Part shown: one piece after another, positions 10,760-19,078 of the stretch
Position numbering within the stretch: position 1 is the stretch's first letter
How the letters are laid out: each line of letters begins with the position of its first letter
From: Burkholderiales bacterium
GTDB lineage: Bacteria; Pseudomonadota; Gammaproteobacteria; Burkholderiales; Casimicrobiaceae
Length of the DNA: 64,000 nt
Reading direction: 5' to 3'
NCBI GenBank assembly: GCA_015075645.1
Contig: JABTUF010000005.1
Coordinates: 248,001 to 312,000, forward strand
Notes under the pieces: model-generated
What the model was told of the DNA's origin: nothing
The model's database searches: none
What the model saw: only the letters and a program-made list of their open reading frames with translations
Translations under genes and position numbers: made by a program

Positions 10760-11929
10760 ATGAAGCGCGCCGTCACGATCGCGCGGAAGGAACTCGTCGA
10801 GACGTTCCGCGACCGGCGCGCCGTCGTGGTGACGCTGCTCTCGGCAGCACTCGCCGGTCCGCTGTTCCTCGCGCTGATCTTCAACATGATCGCCGGACAG
10901 GGCGAGCGGGCCCGCACACTGGTCCTGCCGGTCGACGGCGCGGAGCGCGCACCCGCGCTCGTCGCGTTCCTCGAGCGCGAAGGCGTCACGATCGCGCCGA
11001 TGCCTGCGGACGCCGCGAACCGCATCCGCGCGGGCGACCTCGACGTCGCGATGGCGATCGACCCGTCGTTCCCGCAGCAGGTGGCCGAAGGCCGGCCGGC
11101 CAAGGTGCGGCTCCTCTACGATCGTTCCCGCGACCGCGCCCGCGCCTCGATCGAACAGGCCGAGGGGCTGCTGCGTGCCTACGCCGCCCAATGGGGCCGG
11201 CAGCGCCTCTTCGCGCGCGGCATCGCGCCGTCGGTCGCGTCGCCGCTCGACGTCGTCGCCGAGGACCTCGCCACGCCGCAGCAGTCGGGTGCGTTCGTGC
11301 TCTTCCTCGTCGCCTACTACGGCTTGTTCGCGGCATTGATGGGCGGCATGCCGGTCGCGCTCGACACGACCGCCGGCGAACGCGAGCGGCAATCGCTCGA
11401 ACCGCTGCTCGCGACGCCCGCGTCGCCGGCGGAGATCGTCGCGGGCAAATGGGCCGCGGTCGCCGCATTCGCGGCGCTCGTGGTCGTCGTCACGTTGACC
11501 GGTTTCACGCTGACGCTGCGGTTCGCCCCGCTCCCGCCGGTCGGCATTCCGTTCCTGTTCGGGGGGCGCGAGTTCGTCCGCTTCCTCGTGATCCTCGCCC
11601 CGATGATCCTTCTCATGCCCGCGGCGCTGCTGTTCCTCGCGAGCCGCGCGCGCACCATCAAGGAGGCGCAGACCAACCTGTCGCTGCTGCTGTTCGTCGT
11701 CTCGGTGCTGCCGGTCGCCCAGATCTTCCTGCAGCGGCGCGAACCGGACTGGCTCGTCGCCGTCCCGGTCTCCGGCCAGTACCTGCTGCTCAACCGCGCG
11801 CTGCGCGGCGAGGCGCTCGCGATTGCCGACCTCGTGTTGTCGTGGGGATTGCCGGTCGCGCTGATCGGTTGCGCGTGGTGGGCGACGGCGCGGCGCTACG
11901 CGGACGAGTCGATCCTCGCGAGCCGTTGA
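10760..11929 (+). CDS. ABC-2 type permease, NatB-like
   Basis: A 389-residue membrane protein. One N-terminal helix (residues about 22-45) is followed by a large extracytoplasmic domain (about 50-175) and five or so helices from 180 to the end, the usual NatB/YhaP layout. The cytoplasmic motif GERERQSLEPLLATPAS is typical of ABC-2 permeases. GAGG in the short gap after the ATPase gene may serve as ribosome binding site. Together with the NatA-like protein it forms an exporter; the preceding lipoprotein hydrolase is probably part of the same unit. Confidence 0.88.
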   Translation: MKRAVTIARKELVETFRDRRAVVVTLLSAALAGPLFLALIFNMIAGQGERARTLVLPVDGAERAPALVAFLEREGVTIAPMPADAANRIRAGDLDVAMAIDPSFPQQVAEGRPAKVRLLYDRSRDRARASIEQAEGLLRAYAAQWGRQRLFARGIAPSVASPLDVVAEDLATPQQSGAFVLFLVAYYGLFAALMGGMPVALDTTAGERERQSLEPLLATPASPAEIVAGKWAAVAAFAALVVVVTLTGFTLTLRFAPLPPVGIPFLFGGREFVRFLVILAPMILLMPAALLFLASRARTIKEAQTNLSLLLFVVSVLPVAQIFLQRREPDWLVAVPVSGQYLLLNRALRGEALAIADLVLSWGLPVALIGCAWWATARRYADESILASR

Positions 11930-11970
11930 TTCCGGGACATGCGACACTACCCATCCCCTCCGCCCCCCTC

Positions 11971-12954
11971 ATGACCATGGCCCTGCAGAGTCTCCGCGTT
12001 CTGCTCCTCGCCGCAGGTCTCGCCGGCGTTCCTTCGACGACGCTCGCGCAGGCGCAGGAGTGGCCGGCCAGGCCGATCCAGATCGTCGTGCCCTTCGTCC
12101 CGGGCGGTTACGTGGACACCTACGCCCGCGTGGTGGCGGCGCGCCTCGGTCCGGCGCTCGGCCAGTCCGTGGTCGTCGAGAATCGGCCGGGCGCCAGCGG
12201 AAACACCGGCAGCGCCCAGGTCGCCAAGGCGGCACCCGACGGCTACACGTTCCTCGTCACGGCGATCAACACCCATGCGGTGAACCTGTCCCTCTATCGC
12301 GATCTGCCGTTTCATCCGGTGCGCGACTTCACCCCGGTCGCCCTGATCGCCGAGGGCGCGTCCGCATGGATCGTCCCGGCGACGGTTGACGTCTCGACCG
12401 TCGACGAACTGGTCGCGCTCGCCCGGGCGCAGCCGGGCAAGCTGAGCTACGCGAGTGCCGGCGTGGGGACGCTCGGCCACCTGATGATTTCGTGGATGGC
12501 GTCGCGCGAGGGGATCCGGATGATCCACGTCCCCTACAAGGGGGAAAATGATGCGCTGCTCGCCGCGCTGCGCGGCGACGTGACGCTGGCACAGGTCTCG
12601 GTCGCTTCCGTCGTGCCTCATGTTGCCGAGGGCAGGATTCGTGTCATCGCGACCACCGGATCGACACGCGCGGCGCCGATGCCGAATGTCCCGACCATCG
12701 CGGAATCCCTGCCCGGCATCTCCGGCACCGCGTGGATCGGCATGTTCGCCCCTGCGAACCTGCCGCCCGGGATCGCGGCACGGGTGAACGCCGAGGTCGA
12801 CAGGATCATGACGTCCGACGAGATCCGCCAGCGTCTGGTCGCGAGCGCGCTGGTCCATCCGACCATGACGCCTGCGCAGTTCGGCGATTTTCAGCAGGCC
12901 GAGATCGCGAAATGGGCGAAGGTCGTGCAGTCCAACGGCATCCGCATCGAGTGA
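11971..12954 (+). CDS. Bug-family tripartite tricarboxylate transporter receptor
   Basis: A 327-residue periplasmic solute-binding protein with a signal peptide ending near TLAQAQ. It has the Bug hallmarks WPARPIQIVVPFVPGG (after the signal), NRPGASGNTG and the later segment VPYKGENDALLAALRGD. Bug proteins bind carboxylates or aromatic acids. TctA/TctB membrane partners are absent nearby, which is common for the many orphan Bug receptors in Burkholderiales. An acyl-CoA-ligase-like gene begins 30 bases downstream, so the ligand may be a carboxylic acid that is then activated. ATG at 11971 was taken; ATG at 11977 is equally possible. Confidence 0.88.
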   Translation: MTMALQSLRVLLLAAGLAGVPSTTLAQAQEWPARPIQIVVPFVPGGYVDTYARVVAARLGPALGQSVVVENRPGASGNTGSAQVAKAAPDGYTFLVTAINTHAVNLSLYRDLPFHPVRDFTPVALIAEGASAWIVPATVDVSTVDELVALARAQPGKLSYASAGVGTLGHLMISWMASREGIRMIHVPYKGENDALLAALRGDVTLAQVSVASVVPHVAEGRIRVIATTGSTRAAPMPNVPTIAESLPGISGTAWIGMFAPANLPPGIAARVNAEVDRIMTSDEIRQRLVASALVHPTMTPAQFGDFQQAEIAKWAKVVQSNGIRIE

Positions 12955-12984
12955 GACGTTCCGCGCGGCCGGCGCGCTGACGCG

Positions 12985-14469
12985 ATGGCAACGCTGACCG
13001 CGCTCCGCCTCGACGAAATCCGCCGGGGGCGTCCCGCGCACCCGGCGCTGGTCCTGCCCGGCCGATCGATCGGCTACGCCGAGCTGATCGATCGCGTGCA
13101 TGCAGCCGCCGGTCGACTTGCACGCGCCGGATGCAGGCCGACGGCACCGGTCGGCGTATCGGTGGACGATGATCTCGACAATCTGGTGACGAGTCTCGCG
13201 CTGCTGTGGCTCGGCGTTCCGCAGATCGCGCTGCCGGCCGCGGACCCGCTCCCGTTGCGGCGCGAGCTCGCGAACCGGCTGTCGATGACCCACGTCGTCG
13301 CCGACGACGACCGGCAGGCGCTCGCCGGCATTCCGATGATCCGCGTCGAACGCGATGCCGAGGCGGCCGGAGCGCCGGCCATCGCCGGCGAGCCGGACAG
13401 CGAAGCGCTCGCGATCTATGCGACCAGTTCCGGGACCACCGGCAAAGCCAAGCTCTTCGGCTACAGCCAGCGCGCATTCGCCCGTCGTGCCGAGTCGATC
13501 GCCGTTGCGCAGGGTTACGCGATCGACGAGCGGATCATGGTCGCGATGCCGGTCGCGACCCACACCGGGAAGTTCGCGCGCCTGGTCGCGATCTGGCACG
13601 GAGCCACCGCGGTCCTGGCGACCGGCGGTCCGGGCGCGCCGGTCTCGAGCCTCTTCGAGTTGTGCCACGAACTGCAGGTCACCTACCTGCAGTTGACCGT
13701 GCTGCAGGCGCGCAGCCTCATGGTCGCGGCGACCGATGGGCGTCGCCTGCCGCCGTACACGCGCGTGTTCCTCGGCGCGGCTCGCATGCCCCCCGGATTT
13801 CCGCGACAGTTTCGCGACGTGGCCGGCGCGCCGGTATTCGATCGCTACGGAACCACCGAAGGAAGCCTGATCGCCACGACGTGGCCTGCGGGCGATCGAG
13901 GCATCGACGATGCCGTGGGCGTGCCGGCCCCGGGCGTCGAGGTCGAGATCGTCGATGCGTCGGGCGAACCGGTCCCGCGCGGCGAGCCCGGCGAGATCCG
14001 GATTCGATCGGCCGCGATGGCGAGCGGATACCTCGACGATCCCGACGCCACGGCCTCGCACTATCGCGGCGGGTGGTTCCACCCGGGCGACCTGGGGTCG
14101 ATGACCGAGGATGGCGTGCTGCGCTTCTTCGGCCGCATCGACGACATGATGGTGCTGAACGGCATCAACATCTTTCCGGTGGAGATCGAGCGCGCACTCG
14201 AAGCGCATCCGGCTGTCGCCGCCGCCGCGTCCTTCCCGATCGCTTCGCCCATCTACGGAGACGTTCCGGCGGTGGCGGTCGAACTGCGCGAAGGCGTCTC
14301 CACCGACGAGCGTTCCCTCGTTCGATACGCCCGGTCCCGTCTCGGACAGCGCGCGCCGCGGCGCGTCTTCGTGGTCACCCGCCTGCCGCGCAACGCCGCC
14401 GGCAAGGTCGTCAAGCGCGAGCTGGTGCGGATGCTGGCCCCGGGAGCCGGTGAGCGCGGTCCGGCCTGA
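12985..14469 (+). CDS. AMP-forming acyl-CoA synthetase family protein
   Basis: A 494-residue adenylate-forming enzyme. Visible are the P-loop-like SSGTTGKAK (about residues 148-156), YGTTEGS (about 288), the ADP-binding region FHPGDLG (about 366), the hinge GRIDDMMVLNGINIFPVEIE (about 383-402) and the catalytic Lys in NAAGKVVKREL (about 470). It activates a carboxylate as acyl-AMP, then likely transfers it to CoA or a carrier. It follows the Bug receptor by 30 bases, suggesting an uptake and activation unit for one acid. Start chosen as the first ATG after that gene; no clear ribosome binding site. Confidence 0.85.
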   Translation: MATLTALRLDEIRRGRPAHPALVLPGRSIGYAELIDRVHAAAGRLARAGCRPTAPVGVSVDDDLDNLVTSLALLWLGVPQIALPAADPLPLRRELANRLSMTHVVADDDRQALAGIPMIRVERDAEAAGAPAIAGEPDSEALAIYATSSGTTGKAKLFGYSQRAFARRAESIAVAQGYAIDERIMVAMPVATHTGKFARLVAIWHGATAVLATGGPGAPVSSLFELCHELQVTYLQLTVLQARSLMVAATDGRRLPPYTRVFLGAARMPPGFPRQFRDVAGAPVFDRYGTTEGSLIATTWPAGDRGIDDAVGVPAPGVEVEIVDASGEPVPRGEPGEIRIRSAAMASGYLDDPDATASHYRGGWFHPGDLGSMTEDGVLRFFGRIDDMMVLNGINIFPVEIERALEAHPAVAAAASFPIASPIYGDVPAVAVELREGVSTDERSLVRYARSRLGQRAPRRVFVVTRLPRNAAGKVVKRELVRMLAPGAGERGPA

Positions 14470-14509
14470 CGCCTTCGGACGCGAACGTAAAGCTCAAGCT
14501 GGACGCCAA

Positions 14510-14920
14510 TCAGTCCGGCCGATTGCGCATCCAGTCCGCCGTGCCCCGGAACGCCTCCATCAACGGGCCCACGAGATCGGCGGGAGCCTCGACGTCGTCG
14601 AGCGCCATGCGCATGCACGCGAGCCAGGCGTCGCGCTCGGCGCTCGTGATTCGAAACGGCAGGTGCCGGGCGCGCAGCCGCGGATGGCCGAACCGCTCGA
14701 CGTAGAGCTGCGGGCCGCCGAGCCAGCCGGACAGGAACCAGTAGAGCTTGTCGCGCGAGCCGTCGAGCGTCGCGTGGTGCAGCGCGCGGATGCCCGCGAA
14801 CGACGGCTCCAGGTCCATCCGGTCGTAGAACGCGTCGACGAGGTCGCGCACGCCCGCGTCGCCGCCCAGCCGTTCGTAGGGCGAGGCGGACTTCGCGGCA
14901 GCAGGATCGTCGTTGCCCAT
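14510..14920 (-). CDS. group II truncated haemoglobin
   Basis: A 136-residue truncated globin of the TrHbO type. YERLGGDAGVRDLVDAFYDRM (helices A-B), the helical run up to GWLGGPQLYVERFGHPRLRARH with the proximal His, and the C-terminal ERDAWLACMRMAL are all typical. It binds oxygen or nitric oxide; roles include NO detoxification and peroxide handling. ATG at 14920 gives the family length; the frame continues upstream into the neighbouring permease in a different phase and was not used. It lies 23 bases after the permease stop on the same strand. Confidence 0.9.
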   Translation of the reverse strand: MGNDDPAAAKSASPYERLGGDAGVRDLVDAFYDRMDLEPSFAGIRALHHATLDGSRDKLYWFLSGWLGGPQLYVERFGHPRLRARHLPFRITSAERDAWLACMRMALDDVEAPADLVGPLMEAFRGTADWMRNRPD

Positions 14921-14943
14921 CGAATCGCGGCCGGCGCCCGGTC

Positions 14944-17478
14944 TCAGCCGAGCTGCCGGATCACCGCGAGCGGCGGCTGGCGCGCGGTGTTGCGCGTGCC
15001 GAGCCAGCCGGCGAGGGCCACGACGATCGCGCCGCCGAGGACCCCGTAGAGCCACACGCCCACGCCGGGCGAGTAGGGAACGGAGAACACCCGGTCGGCG
15101 AGCACCCATCCGATCGCGGTCGCGCCGGCGGCGGCGAGGATGCCGGCGAGCGCGCCCAGCACGAGGAATTCCGCGACCTGCGCCGCCGAGAGCTGCGTCG
15201 ACGACGCCCCGATCGTGCGCAGGATCGCGGCGTCGAAGCGGCGCTCGTCCTGGGTCGCGGCGATCGCGGCCTGCAGCACGAGGAGGCCGCCGGCGAGCGT
15301 GAACAGGAACACGAACTCGACCGCGCGCGACACCTGCTCCATGATCGACTGCACCTGGCGGATCACGTCACCCACGTCGATGGCGAGCACGTTCGGGAAC
15401 TGCTGCAGCAGGGCGGACACCCACGCGCCGGCCCGCGGCCCCTCGGGCACGCGCACCGCACCGATGTACGAAGTCGGCATGTCGTCGAGCGCGCCGGGCG
15501 GGAACAGCGTGAAGAAGTTGGGGCGGAAACTGTCCCAGTCCACCTTGCGCAGGCTGGTGATGCGCCCGGACACCGCGGAACCGGCGATGTCGAAGGTCAG
15601 CTCGTCGCCGAGCTTCAGCCGCAGGTTGTCCGCGATGCCGTCCTCCATCGAGATCCCCGCGTCCGCCTTCGCGCCCTTCCCCCAGAACGTTCCCGCGACG
15701 ATGCGGTTGGTCGAGGGCAACTCGTCGGACGACGACAGGTTGAACTCGCGTTCGGCGAGCCGCCGGGCGCGCGGGCTGTCGTACTGACGCGTGTCGAGCG
15801 GCGCGCCGTTCACCGCGACGAGGCGCCCGCGCACCATCGGGTAGAGGTCGGTCGTCGGGCCGCCGACTTCGCGCATCGCGGCGCGCACGCCGTCGACCTG
15901 CTCGGGCAGCACGTTGATCACGAAGTGGTTGGGCGCGTCGGGCGGCAGGCTCGCGCGCCAGCTCCGCATCAGTTCGCCGCGCACCACGGTCAGGAGCAGG
16001 AGCGCCATCAGTCCGAGAGCGAGCGCGCCGACCTGCAGGCTCGACGCGAGCGGACGCCGCCGCAGGTTCGCGAGACCGAAGCGCCAGGTGATGCCGCGCT
16101 GCGGCAGCCGCTTCAGCGCCACGATCAGGAGCCACGCCGCGAGGGCGGCGACGACGATCAGCGCCACGACGCCGCCGACGACGATCGCGCCGGTCTGCGC
16201 ATCCTGGGCCTGCGCGGCGAGCAGGAGGCCGATCACCGCCGCACCGAGGCCGTACGCGACGAGCGCAGACGGCCTCGGACGCGGCAGGTCGCGCCGCAGG
16301 ACGCGCAGCGGCGGGACGCTCGCGAGCGCGGTGAGCGGCGGCAGTGCGAAGCCGAAGAGGAGCAGGATGCCCGTCGCGAAGGCGAGCGCGCCCGGACGAA
16401 ACGCCGGGGACGAAGGCAACTCCACCTGCGCGAGCGACGCGAGGACGCTGGCGAGCAGCGCCTGCCCGCCGAGGGCGAGCACCACGCCGACCGCGCTGGC
16501 GGCGAGCCCGAGCGCCACGAACTGCGTGATGAACAGCGCGAGCGTGCGCCGCTCCGATGCCCCGAGGCAGCGCAGCATCGCCGCGGTGTCGAGATGCCGG
16601 CGCAGGTAGCGCGACGAGGTCAGCGCCACCGCGACGGCCGCGAGGATCACCGCGACGAGTGCCGCGAGCCCGAGGAACTGCTCCGCCCGGTCGAGCGTCT
16701 GCCGCACCTCCGGCTGCACGTCGCGCACGCTCTCGATCCGCTGGCCGGGCTTGAGTTCGGCCGACGCGACGCGCGTGAAATCGGCGAGCGTGCCGCGGCC
16801 GGGAGGCTCGGCGACCATCAGACGCCAGGTGGCGCGGTTGCCCGGCTGCAGCAGATTCGTCGCGGCGAGGTCGTCGTGGTGGATCAGCAGTCGCGGCCCG
16901 GACGACAGGATCCCGGTCGCCACTTCCGGCTCCTGCTGGATCGTCGGTCCGACGACGAGCGTCGCCTCTCCGACCACGAGCCGGTCGCCAGCACTGAGGC
17001 CGAGCCGCTGCGCGAGCCGCTGGTCGGGCCAGGCTTCGCCGCGCGGCGGCGAGTGCGTCGCGCGCACGCCGTCCGGGTGCGCGCCGTCGACGAGCAGGAT
17101 CGCCCCGCGCAGCGGGTAGCCGTCGGTCACCGCCTTCACGTTCGCGAGCACCGGCGCCGTGTCGACACCCGGCTTCTGCACCATGCTGTTGAACCGGACC
17201 GCGGGCATCGTGTCGAGACCGCGCGCCCGCGCGGCGGCTTCGAACGACGGCGGCAGCGGACGGTCCGACGAAATCAGCGCGTCCGCGCCGAGCAGCAGCC
17301 CCGCCTGTGCGGTCAGCGCCGTCTTCACGCGGTCGGCGAAGAATCCGACCGTTCCCATGCTGCCGACGGCGAGCGCGAGCGCCGCGGCGAGGACCGTGAG
17401 TTCGCCGGCGCGCCAGTCGCGCGCGAGCATGCGCAGCGCGAGACGCAGGAGCTTGGCCGGTGCGAGGCGGTCGCGCAA
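14944..17478 (-). CDS. ABC transporter permease, YbbP/FtsX type
   Basis: About 844 residues with the two FtsX-like permease domains and the long extracytoplasmic loops of the YbbP family: one membrane helix near the N-terminus, a group in the middle, and a final group near the C-terminus. It begins LLRLALRMLARDWRAGEL, the family's usual opening. The start is uncertain: no ATG precedes this motif, so TTG at 17478, 7 bases after the ATPase stop, was chosen; TTG at 17556 would overlap the ATPase by 71 bases and ATG at 17430 would cut the motif. With the ATPase gene it forms a MacB/LolCDE-like system that works on envelope lipids or lipoproteins. Confidence 0.85.
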   Translation of the reverse strand: MRDRLAPAKLLRLALRMLARDWRAGELTVLAAALALAVGSMGTVGFFADRVKTALTAQAGLLLGADALISSDRPLPPSFEAAARARGLDTMPAVRFNSMVQKPGVDTAPVLANVKAVTDGYPLRGAILLVDGAHPDGVRATHSPPRGEAWPDQRLAQRLGLSAGDRLVVGEATLVVGPTIQQEPEVATGILSSGPRLLIHHDDLAATNLLQPGNRATWRLMVAEPPGRGTLADFTRVASAELKPGQRIESVRDVQPEVRQTLDRAEQFLGLAALVAVILAAVAVALTSSRYLRRHLDTAAMLRCLGASERRTLALFITQFVALGLAASAVGVVLALGGQALLASVLASLAQVELPSSPAFRPGALAFATGILLLFGFALPPLTALASVPPLRVLRRDLPRPRPSALVAYGLGAAVIGLLLAAQAQDAQTGAIVVGGVVALIVVAALAAWLLIVALKRLPQRGITWRFGLANLRRRPLASSLQVGALALGLMALLLLTVVRGELMRSWRASLPPDAPNHFVINVLPEQVDGVRAAMREVGGPTTDLYPMVRGRLVAVNGAPLDTRQYDSPRARRLAEREFNLSSSDELPSTNRIVAGTFWGKGAKADAGISMEDGIADNLRLKLGDELTFDIAGSAVSGRITSLRKVDWDSFRPNFFTLFPPGALDDMPTSYIGAVRVPEGPRAGAWVSALLQQFPNVLAIDVGDVIRQVQSIMEQVSRAVEFVFLFTLAGGLLVLQAAIAATQDERRFDAAILRTIGASSTQLSAAQVAEFLVLGALAGILAAAGATAIGWVLADRVFSVPYSPGVGVWLYGVLGGAIVVALAGWLGTRNTARQPPLAVIRQLG

Positions 17479-17485
17479 CGGGATG

Positions 17486-18178
17486 TCAGTGCAGGCGCTC
17501 GTCGCCGACGAGCCGGCCGGACGCGAGCGAGAGGCGGCGCGAGCACCGTGATGCAAGCGTCGAATCGTGGGTGACGAGCACGAGCGTGGTGCCGTGCTCG
17601 TGGTTGAGCCGGAACATGAGTTCGGCGATCTCGCCGCCGGTCGCGCCGTCGAGGTTGCCGGTCGGCTCGTCGGCCATCAGGAGCTTCGGATCGCCGGCGA
17701 ACGCCCGAGCGATCGCGACCCGCTGCTGCTCGCCGCCCGAGAGCTGCTTCGGATAGTGCGTCGTGCGCCTGCCGAGGCCGACGCGGTCGAGCCAGCCCCG
17801 CGCCTTCGTGACCGCGCCGGCATCGCCGGCGAGTTCGAGCGGCAGCATCACGTTCTCGAGCGCGGTCAGCGCCGGCAGCAACTGGAACGACTGGAACACG
17901 AACCCGACGAGCCGCTGCCGCATCGCGGCGCGGGCGTCCTCGGTCAGGCCGGAGAGCGCCTGGCCCGCGACCCACACCTCGCCTCCGGTCGGACGGTCGA
18001 GGCCGGCGAGGAGTCCGAGCAGCGTCGTCTTGCCCGATCCGGACGCTCCGACGATCGCCACCGAGGCGCCCTGATCGATGTCGAACGACACGTCGTCGAG
18101 GATGGTGAGCGGCGCCTCGCCGCTCGAGACGGTCTTGGTCAGGCGCTCGGCGCGAAGCAGCGGGACGGTCGGGGTCAT
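17486..18178 (-). CDS. ABC transporter ATP-binding protein, YbbA-like
   Basis: A 230-residue ATPase of the MacB/LolD/YbbA class: Walker A GASGSGKTT, Q-loop FQSFQLLPALTALENV, signature LSGGEQQRVAIARA and Walker B LLMADEPTGNLD. It pairs with the FtsX-type permease that follows. As in Escherichia coli, where tesA, ybbA and ybbP are neighbours, a TesA-like esterase lies divergently upstream. ATG at 18178 gives the normal N-terminus; the frame extends 24 codons further without similarity. Confidence 0.9.
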   Translation of the reverse strand: MTPTVPLLRAERLTKTVSSGEAPLTILDDVSFDIDQGASVAIVGASGSGKTTLLGLLAGLDRPTGGEVWVAGQALSGLTEDARAAMRQRLVGFVFQSFQLLPALTALENVMLPLELAGDAGAVTKARGWLDRVGLGRRTTHYPKQLSGGEQQRVAIARAFAGDPKLLMADEPTGNLDGATGGEIAELMFRLNHEHGTTLVLVTHDSTLASRCSRRLSLASGRLVGDERLH

Positions 18179-18291
18179 CTGGGGACGATGGGGTCGCCCT
18201 CGCACTTCGGCAAGGGCGCGCCGGGAGATCGCGGCGCGGGGACCGGGCATTCTACGGGAATGGCCGCGGGCTGACGCCTTGCGGTGCAGGA

Positions 18292-18360
18292 GTCAGTTGT
18301 CAGTTGACAGTTGACAGTGGCGACGGTGCTTCCGGTGGCGGCGCATCGAGCGCCGATGCG
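18292..18360. repeat. intergenic element: CAGTT/GACAG tract plus a 31-base motif shared with 50.8 kb
   Basis: A short tract of repeated GTCAGTT/GACAGTT words (18292-18317) is followed by a 31-base element at 18330-18360 beginning TTCCGGTGGCGGCGCA. The same two-part arrangement recurs at 50787-50863, where the 31-base element matches at 28 positions. It lies in the gap between the divergent YbbA-like ATPase and TesA-like esterase genes. No coding potential is seen. Confidence 0.55.
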
Positions 18361-18432
18361 AGGACATGGCGGGATCGGGCACGATGCCGATCGCTTCGAG
18401 TGCGCGGACGCGGCCGGCGGCGGCGAGCGCCC

Positions 18433-18438
18433 TACAAT
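18433..18438 (+). promoter_or_regulatory. -10-like hexamer overlapping an upstream ATG of the esterase
   Basis: TACAAT matches TATAAT at 5 of 6 positions. It includes the first base pair of an in-frame ATG at 18437, so if it is the -10, translation cannot use that ATG and starts at 18446, 7 bases later, on a leaderless or nearly leaderless message. Confidence 0.4.
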
Positions 18439-18445
18439 GTCGGCG

Positions 18446-19078
18446 ATGAAGCGCATCGACCCGCTCCGCCGCGCCCTCGTTGCCGTCCTGGCGCTCGCAC
18501 CGCTCGCGTCGTTCGGCGCCGGCCCGCCGGTGATCCTCGTGCTGGGAGATTCGATCTCGGCGGGCTTCGGACTGCCGCCGGGTACCGGATGGACCCACCT
18601 GCTGCAGCAACGTCTCGCGGAGCGCGGCTATCCGCATCGCGTCGTGAACGCGAGCATCAGCGGCGACACGACCGCCGGCGGCCGATCGCGCCTGCCTCTC
18701 CTCCTCGCCCGGCACAAGCCGGCGATCGTGGTCATCGAACTCGGCGGCAACGACGGGCTGCGCGGCGGCAGCCTCGCCGCCACGCGCGAGAACCTCGTCG
18801 CGATGGTCGGCGCCGCGAAATCCGCCAAGGCGCGCCCGATGATCGTCGGAATGAAGCTCCCGCCGAACTACGGTGCCGCGTACGCGCGGCAGTTCGACGC
18901 GCTGTTCGCGGAAGTCGCGAAGGCCGAGCGCGTGCCGCTCGTGCCGTTCTTCTTCGACGGCTTCGCGGAGAACCGAGACCTCTTCCAGGCCGACGGCATC
19001 CATCCGACCGAGGGCGCGCAGCCGAAGCTGCTCGACAACCTGTGGCCGACGCTCGAGCGCATGTTGAAAGAGCGGTGA
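18446..19078 (+). CDS. tesA: GDSL-type arylesterase/lysophospholipase, TesA-like
   Basis: A 210-residue periplasmic SGNH hydrolase. The signal peptide (about 22 residues) ends ASFGA. Block I ILVLGDSISAGFG carries the nucleophile Ser, block II is NASISGDTTAGG, block III is ELGGNDGLRG, and block V DGIHPTEGAQ gives the Asp and His. TesA homologues hydrolyse acyl-CoA, lysophospholipids and aryl esters. ATG at 18437 is an alternative start, but a -10-like hexamer overlaps it. The stop overlaps the GTG start of selU. Divergent from the YbbAP-like ABC genes, an arrangement conserved in Escherichia coli. Confidence 0.88.
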   Translation: MKRIDPLRRALVAVLALAPLASFGAGPPVILVLGDSISAGFGLPPGTGWTHLLQQRLAERGYPHRVVNASISGDTTAGGRSRLPLLLARHKPAIVVIELGGNDGLRGGSLAATRENLVAMVGAAKSAKARPMIVGMKLPPNYGAAYARQFDALFAEVAKAERVPLVPFFFDGFAENRDLFQADGIHPTEGAQPKLLDNLWPTLERMLKER

